Shown: in pieces, positions 1 to 5,542 of the stretch
Position numbering within the stretch: the stretch's first letter is position 1
Layout of the letters: each line of letters opens with the position of its first letter
Assembly: GCA_021769025.1 (NCBI GenBank)
Contig: JAETTS010000099.1
Span: 1 to 8,236 of the forward strand
Length of the DNA: 8,236 nucleotides
Direction: 5' to 3'
Source of the DNA: Enterocloster bolteae
Lineage (GTDB): Bacteria; Bacillota_A; Clostridia; Lachnospirales; Lachnospiraceae
The notes under the pieces: generated by a model
Seen by the model: the letters and a program-made list of their open reading frames with translations, nothing else
Databases searched by the model: none
Told to the model about the DNA's origin: nothing
Made by a program: the position numbers and the translations under genes

Positions 1-538
1 GTTTTCCCAAGCCAAGAGTCCCTGCCAGAGTAAAGGCCTCAGAGGAGATTCCCTCCATCATACAGCCGTCGCCCCCCAGCACATAAGTGTAATGGTCAAC
101 CACTGGATAACTCTCTTTGTTAAATACAGCTGCCAGATGGGATTCTGCCATAGCCATACCCACTGCCATGGCCATCCCTTGCCCCAAAGGTCCTGTGGTT
201 GCTTCCACTCCTGCTGTGTGGCGGTACTCCGGATGGCCTGGAGTCATGGAACCAAACTGGCGAAACTGGGTTAAATCTTCCTTAGACAGGTTTCCATATC
301 CGAACAAATGAAGCAGGGAATACAAAAGCATGGATCCATGGCCTCCGGACAGCACAAACCGGTCACGGTCTGGCCAGTCAGGATCCGCCGGATTGTGGTT
401 CATGTGATTGGCCCACAACTCATAGGCTGCAGATGCCGCCCCCAGTGGAAGACCCGGATGACCGGATTTTGCCTTCTGGATGGCATCGGCAGATAGCACA
501 CGGATTGCATTCACTGCAGATTCTTGCACTGTTTTCAT
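1..538 (-). CDS. tkt: Transketolase, N-terminal 179 residues (cut by window edge)
   Basis: Transketolase moves two-carbon ketol units between sugar phosphates (for example D-xylulose 5-phosphate to ribose 5-phosphate) using thiamine diphosphate, in the cytoplasm. Visible marks of the family are SGHPGLPLG near residues 25-33, the GGHGSM segment around 65-70, GPLGQG at 116-121 and the diphosphate-binding [10 protein letters not shown] at 156-165. The N-terminus is that of the full-length single-chain enzyme (about 660 residues) rather than the shorter split N-subunit, so roughly three quarters of the gene lies beyond position 1. The ATG at 538-536 is preceded by AAGGAG with a 10-base gap. It follows the isomerase by 50 bases on the same strand, so it is probably the distal part of the sugar operon, taking xylulose 5-phosphate made by the upstream kinase. 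No frameshift is seen in the visible part. Confidence 0.95.
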   Translation of the reverse strand, partial: MKTVQESAVNAIRVLSADAIQKAKSGHPGLPLGAASAAYELWANHMNHNPADPDWPDRDRFVLSGGHGSMLLYSLLHLFGYGNLSKEDLTQFRQFGSMTPGHPEYRHTAGVEATTGPLGQGMAMAVGMAMAESHLAAVFNKESYPVVDHYTYVLGGDGCMMEGISSEAFTLAGTLGLGK

Positions 539-588
539 TCTTTCCGTTCTCCTTCTCTTATCTGAATTCCTTTCTTTCCCTCAATCCA

Positions 589-2073
589 TTATCTTCCTGC
601 AAATGGATTTTCAGACGGATACAGCATCCCTTTCGGCTGGTTGAATCCGATATCCTCTACGCCAAGATACTTAAAGACCTCGAACAGTGCCTTTCCAAAG
701 TGTCCGAATGCAACTGCTCCGTGATGAGGATACCCCTTCTCTAAAAGCACATGACGGTAGAATCTACCCATCTCCGGAATAGCGAAGATCCCTACACCGC
801 CGAAGGAACGGGTAGCCACCGGAAGCACCTCGCCCTGGGCCACATAGGCCTTTAACTGGTTGTCTGCCGTACTCTGCAGGCGGAAGAACGTGATATCGCC
901 TGGGATAATATCTCCTTCCAAGGTTCCCTGGGTTACTTCCTCCGGAAGAGATCTGGCCATGATCATCTGATACTTCATAGAGCAGGAAGACAGCTTCTTG
1001 GAGTTGGTGTTGCCGCAGTGGAAGCCCATAAAGGTCTCCTGATGGGCATAATTGTAACTTGCCTTGATATCCGAATCGTACATATCATCCGGAACCGTAT
1101 TGTTGATATCCAGAAGGGTCACTGCATCCTGACTTACACAGGTTCCAATAAACTCGCTCAGTGCTCCGTAGATATCTACCTCACAGGAAACCGGGATTCC
1201 CATACCAGTCAGACGGCTGTTTACATAACATGGAACGAACCCGAACTGTGTCTGGAATGCCGGCCAACATTTACCTGCGATTGCCACATACTTGCGGTAT
1301 CCCTTATGAGCCTCAATCCAGTCAAGAAGGGTGATCTCATACTGAGCCAGCTTCGGCAGAATCTCTGGCTTTAAGTTGCCTTTACCAAGCTCTGCCTCCA
1401 TATCCTTTACCACGTCTGGAATTCTTGGGTCATTGGCGTGCTTATTGAATGCTTCAAACAGATCTAACTCCGAGTTCTCCTCAACTTCAACCCCCAGGTT
1501 GTAAAGCTGCTTGATCGGTGCATTGCAGGCCAGGAAATTTAAAGGTCTGGGACCAAAGGTAATGATCTTTAACTGGGAAAGCCCTACCAAAGCCCTGGCA
1601 ATCGGAAGGAACTCCTCAATCATATCCGCGCACTCCTGTGCAGTTCCCACCGGATACTCCGGAATATAAGCCTTTACGTTGCGCAGTTTTAAGTTGTAGC
1701 TGGCATTCAGCATACCACAGTAAGCGTCGCCTCTTCCCTGAGTCAAGCTGTCTCCGCTCTCCTCAGCCGCCGCGATAAACATCACAGGGCCGTCAAAATG
1801 CTTTGCCAGCAGAGTCTCAGAGATCTCCGGGCCAAAGTTGCCAAGATAAACCGCCAAAGCATTGCACCCTGCAGCCTTGATATCCTCCAAAGCCTGTACC
1901 ATATGAATCTCGCTCTCCACGATACATATAGGGCACTCATAGATGTTGGACTTGTCATACTTCTTTGCATAGGCCTCAACCAAGGCCTTCCTTCTGTTAA
2001 CCGATAAAGACTCCGGGAAGCAATCTCTGCTGACTGCCACGATTCCCAATTTCACAACAGGTAAATTGTTCAT
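589..2073 (-). CDS. L-fucose/L-arabinose isomerase superfamily protein (FucI-like aldose isomerase)
   Basis: This 494-residue protein belongs to the metal-dependent FucI/AraA sugar isomerase superfamily, which interconverts aldoses and ketoses in the cytoplasm. Candidate metal ligands are E298 (in CEVDIYGALS) and D322 (in LLDINN); their 24-residue spacing equals that of E337 and D361 in E. coli FucI. Two further family-type motifs are HCGN at 352-355 and the HH pair at 450-451 in YPHHGAVAFGHFG. It is about 100 residues shorter than E. coli FucI (591) and close to AraA in length, so it is better described as a FucI-like relative than as FucI itself. The ATG is preceded by GGAGG with a 9-base gap. 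The gene begins 18 bases after the DUF4867 stop, so the two are surely co-transcribed and perhaps translationally coupled. Family is certain; the substrate is unknown, an aldopentose being likely because a xylulokinase lies in the same operon. Confidence 0.88.
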   Translation of the reverse strand: MNNLPVVKLGIVAVSRDCFPESLSVNRRKALVEAYAKKYDKSNIYECPICIVESEIHMVQALEDIKAAGCNALAVYLGNFGPEISETLLAKHFDGPVMFIAAAEESGDSLTQGRGDAYCGMLNASYNLKLRNVKAYIPEYPVGTAQECADMIEEFLPIARALVGLSQLKIITFGPRPLNFLACNAPIKQLYNLGVEVEENSELDLFEAFNKHANDPRIPDVVKDMEAELGKGNLKPEILPKLAQYEITLLDWIEAHKGYRKYVAIAGKCWPAFQTQFGFVPCYVNSRLTGMGIPVSCEVDIYGALSEFIGTCVSQDAVTLLDINNTVPDDMYDSDIKASYNYAHQETFMGFHCGNTNSKKLSSCSMKYQMIMARSLPEEVTQGTLEGDIIPGDITFFRLQSTADNQLKAYVAQGEVLPVATRSFGGVGIFAIPEMGRFYRHVLLEKGYPHHGAVAFGHFGKALFEVFKYLGVEDIGFNQPKGMLYPSENPFAGR

Positions 2074-2091
2074 GATAGTTATCCTCCATTT

Positions 2092-2712
2092 TTATTTTAT
2101 ACTTACATTCTCTCCCTTAAGACCGATCCATGCATTCTCTGGCAGGCCGCCCTCCTCATGTCCGATCAGCCACTTATTCTTGGCGAATAAAAGCTTATCC
2201 TCTGGGAAAATCTCCCGAATCTCCTCCATGTCTGTGTTGGTATCTTTTGGAAGAACCACCACACACCGGAATCCGCCTTCCTCCACGTGGCAGGGTGCAT
2301 AGTGAAGGGTTGTGGCATATACCTCAATCACCGTTCCCTTGGGAACCAGGAATGCCTCCACCAGGTTGGTATCATAGGTATTGTCCTCCTGGATGTCCTG
2401 CTGTCTCCCAAGAAGCAGAACCAGATCGGTCACCGCCACATTGATCTCTGAATTTCTGTGATACTCCAGGGCATTCAGCTTCTTATTGTGCCCATTGCAG
2501 TATCCCACCTGAATCGGCATCTGCCCATACAGATTCCGCTCCATATCCTTTGCCACCGAAAGAGCCTCCAGCTCCTCCACTGATGCCACATAGATCACAT
2601 CCTCCGGAAGCGGCGTCTTCTCCATGGCCCTCAAAAGTTCCTGGCAGTCATACCCCTCAATCACCTTGCCGTAGGCCTTAAATGCAGGATCTGTCACCTT
2701 CTTAATCTCCAA
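2092..2712 (-). CDS. DUF4867 family protein, cupin-like, unknown function
   Basis: A soluble 206-residue protein with no signal peptide or membrane segment. I recognise it as the DUF4867 type, whose function I do not know. The middle looks like a cupin-type beta barrel: EYHRNSEINVAVTD (83-96) supplies H85 and E89, followed by a strand LVLLLG, the turn VPKGTVIEVYATTLHYAPCHVEEGG (123-147) with H137 and H142, and a strand FRCVVVLP. These histidines and the glutamate could form a metal site, but that is inference. It starts at TTG (2712-2710); the start is supported by AGGAGG 8 bases upstream and by the absence of a better-placed ATG. Its place between a sugar kinase and an isomerase, with only 18 bases to the latter, suggests an accessory step such as anomer or epimer conversion, sugar sensing or repair. 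Which of these holds cannot be told from sequence. Confidence 0.85.
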   Translation of the reverse strand: MEIKKVTDPAFKAYGKVIEGYDCQELLRAMEKTPLPEDVIYVASVEELEALSVAKDMERNLYGQMPIQVGYCNGHNKKLNALEYHRNSEINVAVTDLVLLLGRQQDIQEDNTYDTNLVEAFLVPKGTVIEVYATTLHYAPCHVEEGGFRCVVVLPKDTNTDMEEIREIFPEDKLLFAKNKWLIGHEEGGLPENAWIGLKGENVSIK

Positions 2713-2720
2713 GCCAATCT

Positions 2721-2726
2721 CCTCCT
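2721..2726 (-). promoter_or_regulatory. Ribosome binding site that fixes the TTG start of the DUF4867 gene
   Basis: AGGAGG on the minus strand lies 8 bases before TTG at 2712-2710. It is a full-strength Shine-Dalgarno sequence paired with a weak start codon, and it decides the start. Confidence 0.8.
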
Positions 2727-2760
2727 GTTCTCTCTATTACTATGAAAGTATCAAATTCTT

Positions 2761-2798
2761 GCTGTAGGTCTGCGCACTCGCTGCGCAGACCGTACAGC
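2761..2798. repeat. Long inverted repeat (hairpin), 16 paired bases
   Basis: A perfect 10-base stem (2767-2776 with 2782-2791, core GTCTGCGCA/TGCGCAGAC) closes a 5-base loop. After a single-base bulge at 2792 it extends by six more pairs, GCTGTA (2761-2766) with TACAGC (2793-2798). It is the strongest stem-loop in the window. In the transcript it would form about 50 bases ahead of the DUF4867 start codon. No poly-U tract follows. Confidence 0.85.
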
Positions 2799-2849
2799 GC
2801 CAAAATATCCGCTTTTTGCATCCCCGGAGGGTTCATACGCCCATAAAGC

Positions 2850-2869
2850 GGCATAAGTTCAGATATGCC
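2850..2869. repeat. Short inverted repeat GGCATA/TATGCC
   Basis: Six-base perfect arms at 2850-2855 and 2864-2869 with an 8-base loop lie between the two larger inverted repeats. Alone this could be chance; with its neighbours it adds to the impression of a structured intercistronic RNA. Confidence 0.4.
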
Positions 2870-2871
2870 CA

Positions 2872-2922
2872 ATGTGCCCGCCAGGCCTTTCTGTGCGGAA
2901 GTGTGCCGGCAGCCGGGCACAT
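2872..2922. repeat. Inverted repeat with 9-base perfect arms
   Basis: ATGTGCCCG at 2872-2880 pairs with CGGGCACAT at 2914-2922 around a 33-base interior. The 2914-2922 arm can instead pair locally with the nearby GTGCCGGC (2903-2910), so two alternative folds are possible. It lies just after the kinase stop. Confidence 0.65.
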
Positions 2923-2961
2923 GCAGGCTTACTGAATCAGTGTACAAAACATCTTCTATAA

Positions 2962-4485
2962 TTACAGCGTTGCCAGTTCCTTATAGCTATCCTTCAGATT
3001 TCCATACAGCCTCTTGTACAACTGATGATATGCATAATACTTCTTCACATCATCTGCTGCCGGCTCGCTGCACTTATTTACTGAAATCAATTCCTCACAA
3101 GCTTTCTCCACACTCTCATAGATCCCGCAGCCTACTCCGGCCAGAATTGCCACTCCAAGAGCCGGTCCCTCCGACTGGTGTACGGTCTTCACCTGGCAGT
3201 CATACAGATCCGAAAGCATCTGCCTCCAGATCGGACTCTTTCCGCCGCCTCCGCAGGCCATCATCTGATCAACTTGAACCCCCATCTCCTTAAGAATATC
3301 ATTGCAATCCGACAGGGAATAGGACACGCCCTCCATCACTGCACGCAAAAGATGAGCCTTGGTGTGAATCGCAGACAAGCCGAAGAATACGCCTCTGCAG
3401 TCCGGATCCAGATGAGGCGTCCTCTCCCCCATCAGATAGGGAAGATACACCAGCCGATCGCTTCCCACAGGAATCTTCTCAATATCCTGATTAATCAAAT
3501 CATACACATCCACCCCGGCTTCTTCAGCCCTGGCCACATAATCCTGGCAGAAATTATCCTTAAACCACTTAAGAGACAGCCCGGCACCCTGGGTCACTCC
3601 CATCACATGCCATGCACCTGGCACTGCGCAACAGCAAGTATGAACTCTCCCCTTTGGATCAATGGTCATCTGGCTGCTGTGTGCAAACACCACACCAGAA
3701 CTTCCGATAGTGGTAAATGCAGTTCCGTCCTTTACTACGCCAGTTCCTACGGCTGCGGCCGCATTGTCCCCTGCGCCGCCCACTACTTTGGTGTCCGTTG
3801 TCAGCCCTGTAGCCTCTGCCACCTGGAAAAGCAGCTGTCCTGTCACCTCACAGGACTCATACATTTTCCCAAGCCACGCTTCCGGGATGTCCAATTTCTC
3901 AAGAACCTCCTTGGACCAGCACCGGCCGGCCACATCCAGAAGCTGCATACCGCTGGCATCTGACACCTCGGTGGCAAACTCACCGGTCAATATGTAACGG
4001 ATATAGTCTTTGGGAAGAAGGATATGGCGGCATCTCTTATAGTTCTCCGGCTCATTCTTCCGCACCCACAGAATCTTGGCTGCAGTCCATCCGGTAAGAG
4101 GCGGATTGGCTGTGATCTCGATCCATCTCTCCCTTGGCATGATGGAAAGCATATCCTCCACCTCCGCCCCGGTTCTCTGGTCGCACCAGATAATGGACGG
4201 GCGGATCACCTCTCCAGCCTCATCCAGCATCACCAGGCCGTGCATCTGTCCGGAGATACCGATTCCCTTTACATCCTCACCGGATACGCCTGACTCCTCA
4301 ACCACTGCCTTCAGGGTCGCTAAAACCGCATCCCTCCAGTCCTCCGGTTTCTGCTCCGCCCATCCGTTGTGAGGCTGATAGAGGGGATACTCCTGGGAAA
4401 CAGAAGAGACCACCGTTCCCTTCTCATCAAACAACACCGTCTTGGTTGCAGATGTTCCCACATCAATACCGATTAAATAGTTCAT
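2962..4485 (-). CDS. xylB: Xylulokinase (FGGY-family carbohydrate kinase)
   Basis: This cytoplasmic kinase phosphorylates a ketopentose with ATP, most likely D-xylulose to D-xylulose 5-phosphate. The 507-residue length is normal for the family. Visible in order are the N-terminal ATP-site loop GIDVGTSATKT (6-16), the sugar-binding ISGQMHG (77-83), LLPKDYIRYILTGEFATEVSDASG (156-179), GAGDNAAAAVGTG (237-249) with D240 as probable catalytic base, LPYLMGERTPH (348-358), GVFFGLS and the second-domain GGGGKSPIWRQML (412-424). These segments match E. coli XylB closely, better than ribulokinase or glycerol kinase. A run of three cysteines at 284-286 (VHTCCCAVPG) is a small oddity. The ATG has GGAGGTG 8 bases upstream. 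It is the first gene after the promoter region and 189 bases after the AraC gene, which probably controls it. Other ketopentoses or L-xylulose remain possible substrates. Confidence 0.92.
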   Translation of the reverse strand: MNYLIGIDVGTSATKTVLFDEKGTVVSSVSQEYPLYQPHNGWAEQKPEDWRDAVLATLKAVVEESGVSGEDVKGIGISGQMHGLVMLDEAGEVIRPSIIWCDQRTGAEVEDMLSIMPRERWIEITANPPLTGWTAAKILWVRKNEPENYKRCRHILLPKDYIRYILTGEFATEVSDASGMQLLDVAGRCWSKEVLEKLDIPEAWLGKMYESCEVTGQLLFQVAEATGLTTDTKVVGGAGDNAAAAVGTGVVKDGTAFTTIGSSGVVFAHSSQMTIDPKGRVHTCCCAVPGAWHVMGVTQGAGLSLKWFKDNFCQDYVARAEEAGVDVYDLINQDIEKIPVGSDRLVYLPYLMGERTPHLDPDCRGVFFGLSAIHTKAHLLRAVMEGVSYSLSDCNDILKEMGVQVDQMMACGGGGKSPIWRQMLSDLYDCQVKTVHQSEGPALGVAILAGVGCGIYESVEKACEELISVNKCSEPAADDVKKYYAYHQLYKRLYGNLKDSYKELATL

Positions 4486-4510
4486 TGCTGTAACACCTCC
4501 TGTTTTTACT

Positions 4511-4546
4511 TACTAATATTATACCATGTCCTCCCTCTGCTCGTAC
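4511..4546 (-). promoter_or_regulatory. Proximal promoter of the kinase operon
   Basis: On the minus strand TGGTATAAT (4526-4518) gives a consensus -10 TATAAT with the TGn extension. Seventeen bases upstream, the -35 position (4546-4541) reads GTACGA, a poor match to TTGACA, as is usual for promoters needing an activator. Transcription would begin near 4511, giving a leader of about 26 bases that includes the kinase ribosome site. The element 4541-4550 sits on the -35. Confidence 0.6.
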
Positions 4547-4550
4547 ACGA
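4541..4550. promoter_or_regulatory. Candidate operator on the kinase promoter -35
   Basis: TCGTACACGA is palindromic except at one base pair. It covers the -35 position of the proximal promoter. The 14 bases 4541-4554 match 5507-5520, just before the AraC coding start, at 12 positions. This is the sort of pairing expected for a regulator site, but the binding protein is not known. Confidence 0.4.
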
Positions 4551-4558
4551 AGCGACGC

Positions 4559-4586
4559 TGGTATAATCTCTGTTGAAATTATACCA
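4559..4586. repeat. Inverted repeat TGGTATAAT / ATTATACCA
   Basis: Nine-base perfect arms at 4559-4567 and 4578-4586 are separated by 10 bases. Each arm is also an extended -10 sequence, one on each strand. The third copy at 4518-4526 is in the same orientation as the second arm. Confidence 0.6.
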
Positions 4587-4587
4587 T
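4578..4587 (-). promoter_or_regulatory. Possible distal promoter -10 box of the kinase operon
   Basis: A second minus-strand ATGGTATAAT (4587-4578), identical over 10 bases to the proximal box at 4527-4518 and exactly 60 bases upstream of it. No good -35 is seen (the 17-base position reads TGTCTT). It could be a second extended -10 promoter or a repeated protein-binding site. Confidence 0.4.
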
Positions 4588-4674
4588 AACTCCCACAGAA
4601 AAGACATGCTTTTAGTTGCCTTTGTAATAGCACTTTCTTGCCTTTTATTTGTTTTTTCCACAATGCAAATTCAT

Positions 4675-5493
4675 TCATTTTTCCTTCCTGTAGTCACTGG
4701 GCAAACACCCGTACCGCTTCTTAAACGCCTTGGCGAACGCCCTGCTATCAGGAAACCCGTGGTTCAAGGCAATTTCTCCGATTCCATGGTCTGTATTCAT
4801 CATCTCTCTCACCGCATACTTTACCCGCAGATCCAACAGATAAGTCCGGTAGTTCACCTCCCCGTATTTCTGGAAGATCCTGGATAAGTAGGTGGGAGAA
4901 AAGCCAAAATGATCCGCCACCTGGTTTAAGCTCAACTCTTCCCGGTAGTGCTCTTTCATATATCCGGTTACCTCAGAAAGCTTATCCAAATGCCTCTTCT
5001 GCTTGATCACCGTGTCATCCATTCCCTGTTGCTTAAAAGCTGTCAGCATCAGATAAAGCAACTCATAAAATAGGCTTTTAACTTTCCACTCATATCCATA
5101 GGCCCTGGCTTCGTACACTTGGTACATCTCTTCCACCAGGTTCATAAGCGCCTGATTCGCCTCCTCGCCTCCAGATCCAAAACTAATATACGGCATCTCA
5201 CCTTTATAGTCGTCAAACACGCCTGCCGGAATCTGCAGGACTATGGTGTTGTTGGGATCAGGACAGTCGATAGAGTGGATTTCATTGGAATTGACAATGA
5301 TAAATGCTCTCTCCTTAAGGGGAACATAATGGGAATTCACATAGAAGTCAATGGTGCCTTTTGTCACCAGGAAGATCTCCACCGACTGATGCCAGTGCTT
5401 CCCCACCTTGTAATTCCCGTCTTTTCCCTCAAAAATAAACAGCTTAAAGGGCAGGCCATCATTGGGGATGACCACTTCATGCCGAAATTCCAT
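4675..5493 (-). CDS. AraC-family transcriptional regulator (cupin sensor plus double HTH)
   Basis: A 272-residue cytoplasmic regulator. Residues about 10-90 form an AraC-type cupin sensor domain, with KHWHQSVEIFLVTKGTIDFYVN (32-53) and NEIHSID (70-76) as typical strands and histidines. Residues about 170-270 hold the two helix-turn-helix units: LSLNQVADHFGFSPTYLSRIFQKY (187-210), then IGEIALNHGFPDSRAFAKAFKKRYG (238-262) followed by the usual C-terminal PSDYRK. I chose ATG at 5493-5491 because AGGGAG lies 8 bases upstream; the longer reading from GTG at 5541 has no good ribosome site and adds 16 residues unlike the family. The gene lies 49 bases after the helicase stop and directly before the kinase operon in the same direction, so it is probably the operon's sugar-responsive activator. 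The inducer cannot be read from sequence. Confidence 0.92.
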   Translation of the reverse strand: MEFRHEVVIPNDGLPFKLFIFEGKDGNYKVGKHWHQSVEIFLVTKGTIDFYVNSHYVPLKERAFIIVNSNEIHSIDCPDPNNTIVLQIPAGVFDDYKGEMPYISFGSGGEEANQALMNLVEEMYQVYEARAYGYEWKVKSLFYELLYLMLTAFKQQGMDDTVIKQKRHLDKLSEVTGYMKEHYREELSLNQVADHFGFSPTYLSRIFQKYGEVNYRTYLLDLRVKYAVREMMNTDHGIGEIALNHGFPDSRAFAKAFKKRYGCLPSDYRKEK

Positions 5494-5501
5494 ATTCTTC
5501 T

Positions 5502-5507
5502 CTCCCT
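5502..5507 (-). promoter_or_regulatory. Ribosome binding site fixing the AraC start
   Basis: AGGGAG on the minus strand ends 8 bases before the ATG at 5493. It abuts the palindrome 5507-5516, so a protein bound there could also hinder initiation. Confidence 0.65.
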
Positions 5508-5516
5508 CGTATACGA
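5507..5516. promoter_or_regulatory. Candidate operator before the AraC gene
   Basis: TCGTATACGA is a perfect 10-base palindrome in the gap between the helicase stop and the AraC ATG. With its flank (5507-5520) it matches 12 of 14 bases of the element on the kinase promoter. This suggests self-regulation of the AraC gene. I could not find a clear promoter upstream; one would have to lie inside the end of the helicase gene. Confidence 0.4.
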
Positions 5517-5542
5517 ATCGGTGTGAACGGTCCGCCGGCACC

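Larger units (their letters stand above)
2713..2961 (-). other. Structured intercistronic block between kinase and DUF4867 gene
   Basis: This 249-base gap is much longer than the other gaps inside the operon (18 and 50 bases) and carries three inverted repeats: 2761-2798, 2850-2869 and 2872-2922. There is no T-run after the hairpins, so they do not look like a rho-independent terminator, and I see no good -35/-10 pair facing the DUF4867 gene. One minus-strand frame is open across the block for 81 codons from a TTG at 2947 to a stop at 2702-2704, overlapping the DUF4867 start. No such start has a good ribosome site and the predicted peptide resembles nothing I recognise. More likely the block is an intergenic repeat element or an mRNA processing/stability region. 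Confidence 0.5.

Noticed and set aside
561..565. The name L-fucose isomerase for the isomerase gene, implying fucose use
   Set aside because: The protein is about 100 residues shorter than FucI and no fuculose kinase, fuculose-phosphate aldolase or mutarotase is present; xylulokinase and transketolase point to pentoses. (Coordinates given are nominal; the gene is at 589-2073.)
2761..2798. Rho-independent terminator
   Set aside because: The hairpin is strong but no T-run follows it on either strand, and the downstream genes belong to the same pathway.
3178..3963. Plus-strand open frame of 261 codons
   Set aside because: It lies wholly antisense to the well-supported xylulokinase, has no recognisable domain, and is explained by the base composition of the kinase gene. 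The other plus-strand frames in the window are likewise shadows of minus-strand genes.
4591..4674. Terminator between the AraC gene and the kinase promoter
   Set aside because: The region is AT-rich with short A/T runs but I find no stem before them.
4463..4678. Minus-strand frame of 71 codons starting at an ATG that overlaps the AraC stop
   Set aside because: It runs through the promoter region into the kinase start in another frame, has no ribosome site and shows no family resemblance. The promoter boxes explain the region better.
5494..5541. Longer AraC reading from GTG at 5541
   Set aside because: It lacks a Shine-Dalgarno sequence at the right spacing, adds residues foreign to the family and would absorb the palindrome 5507-5516; ATG at 5493 is well supported.
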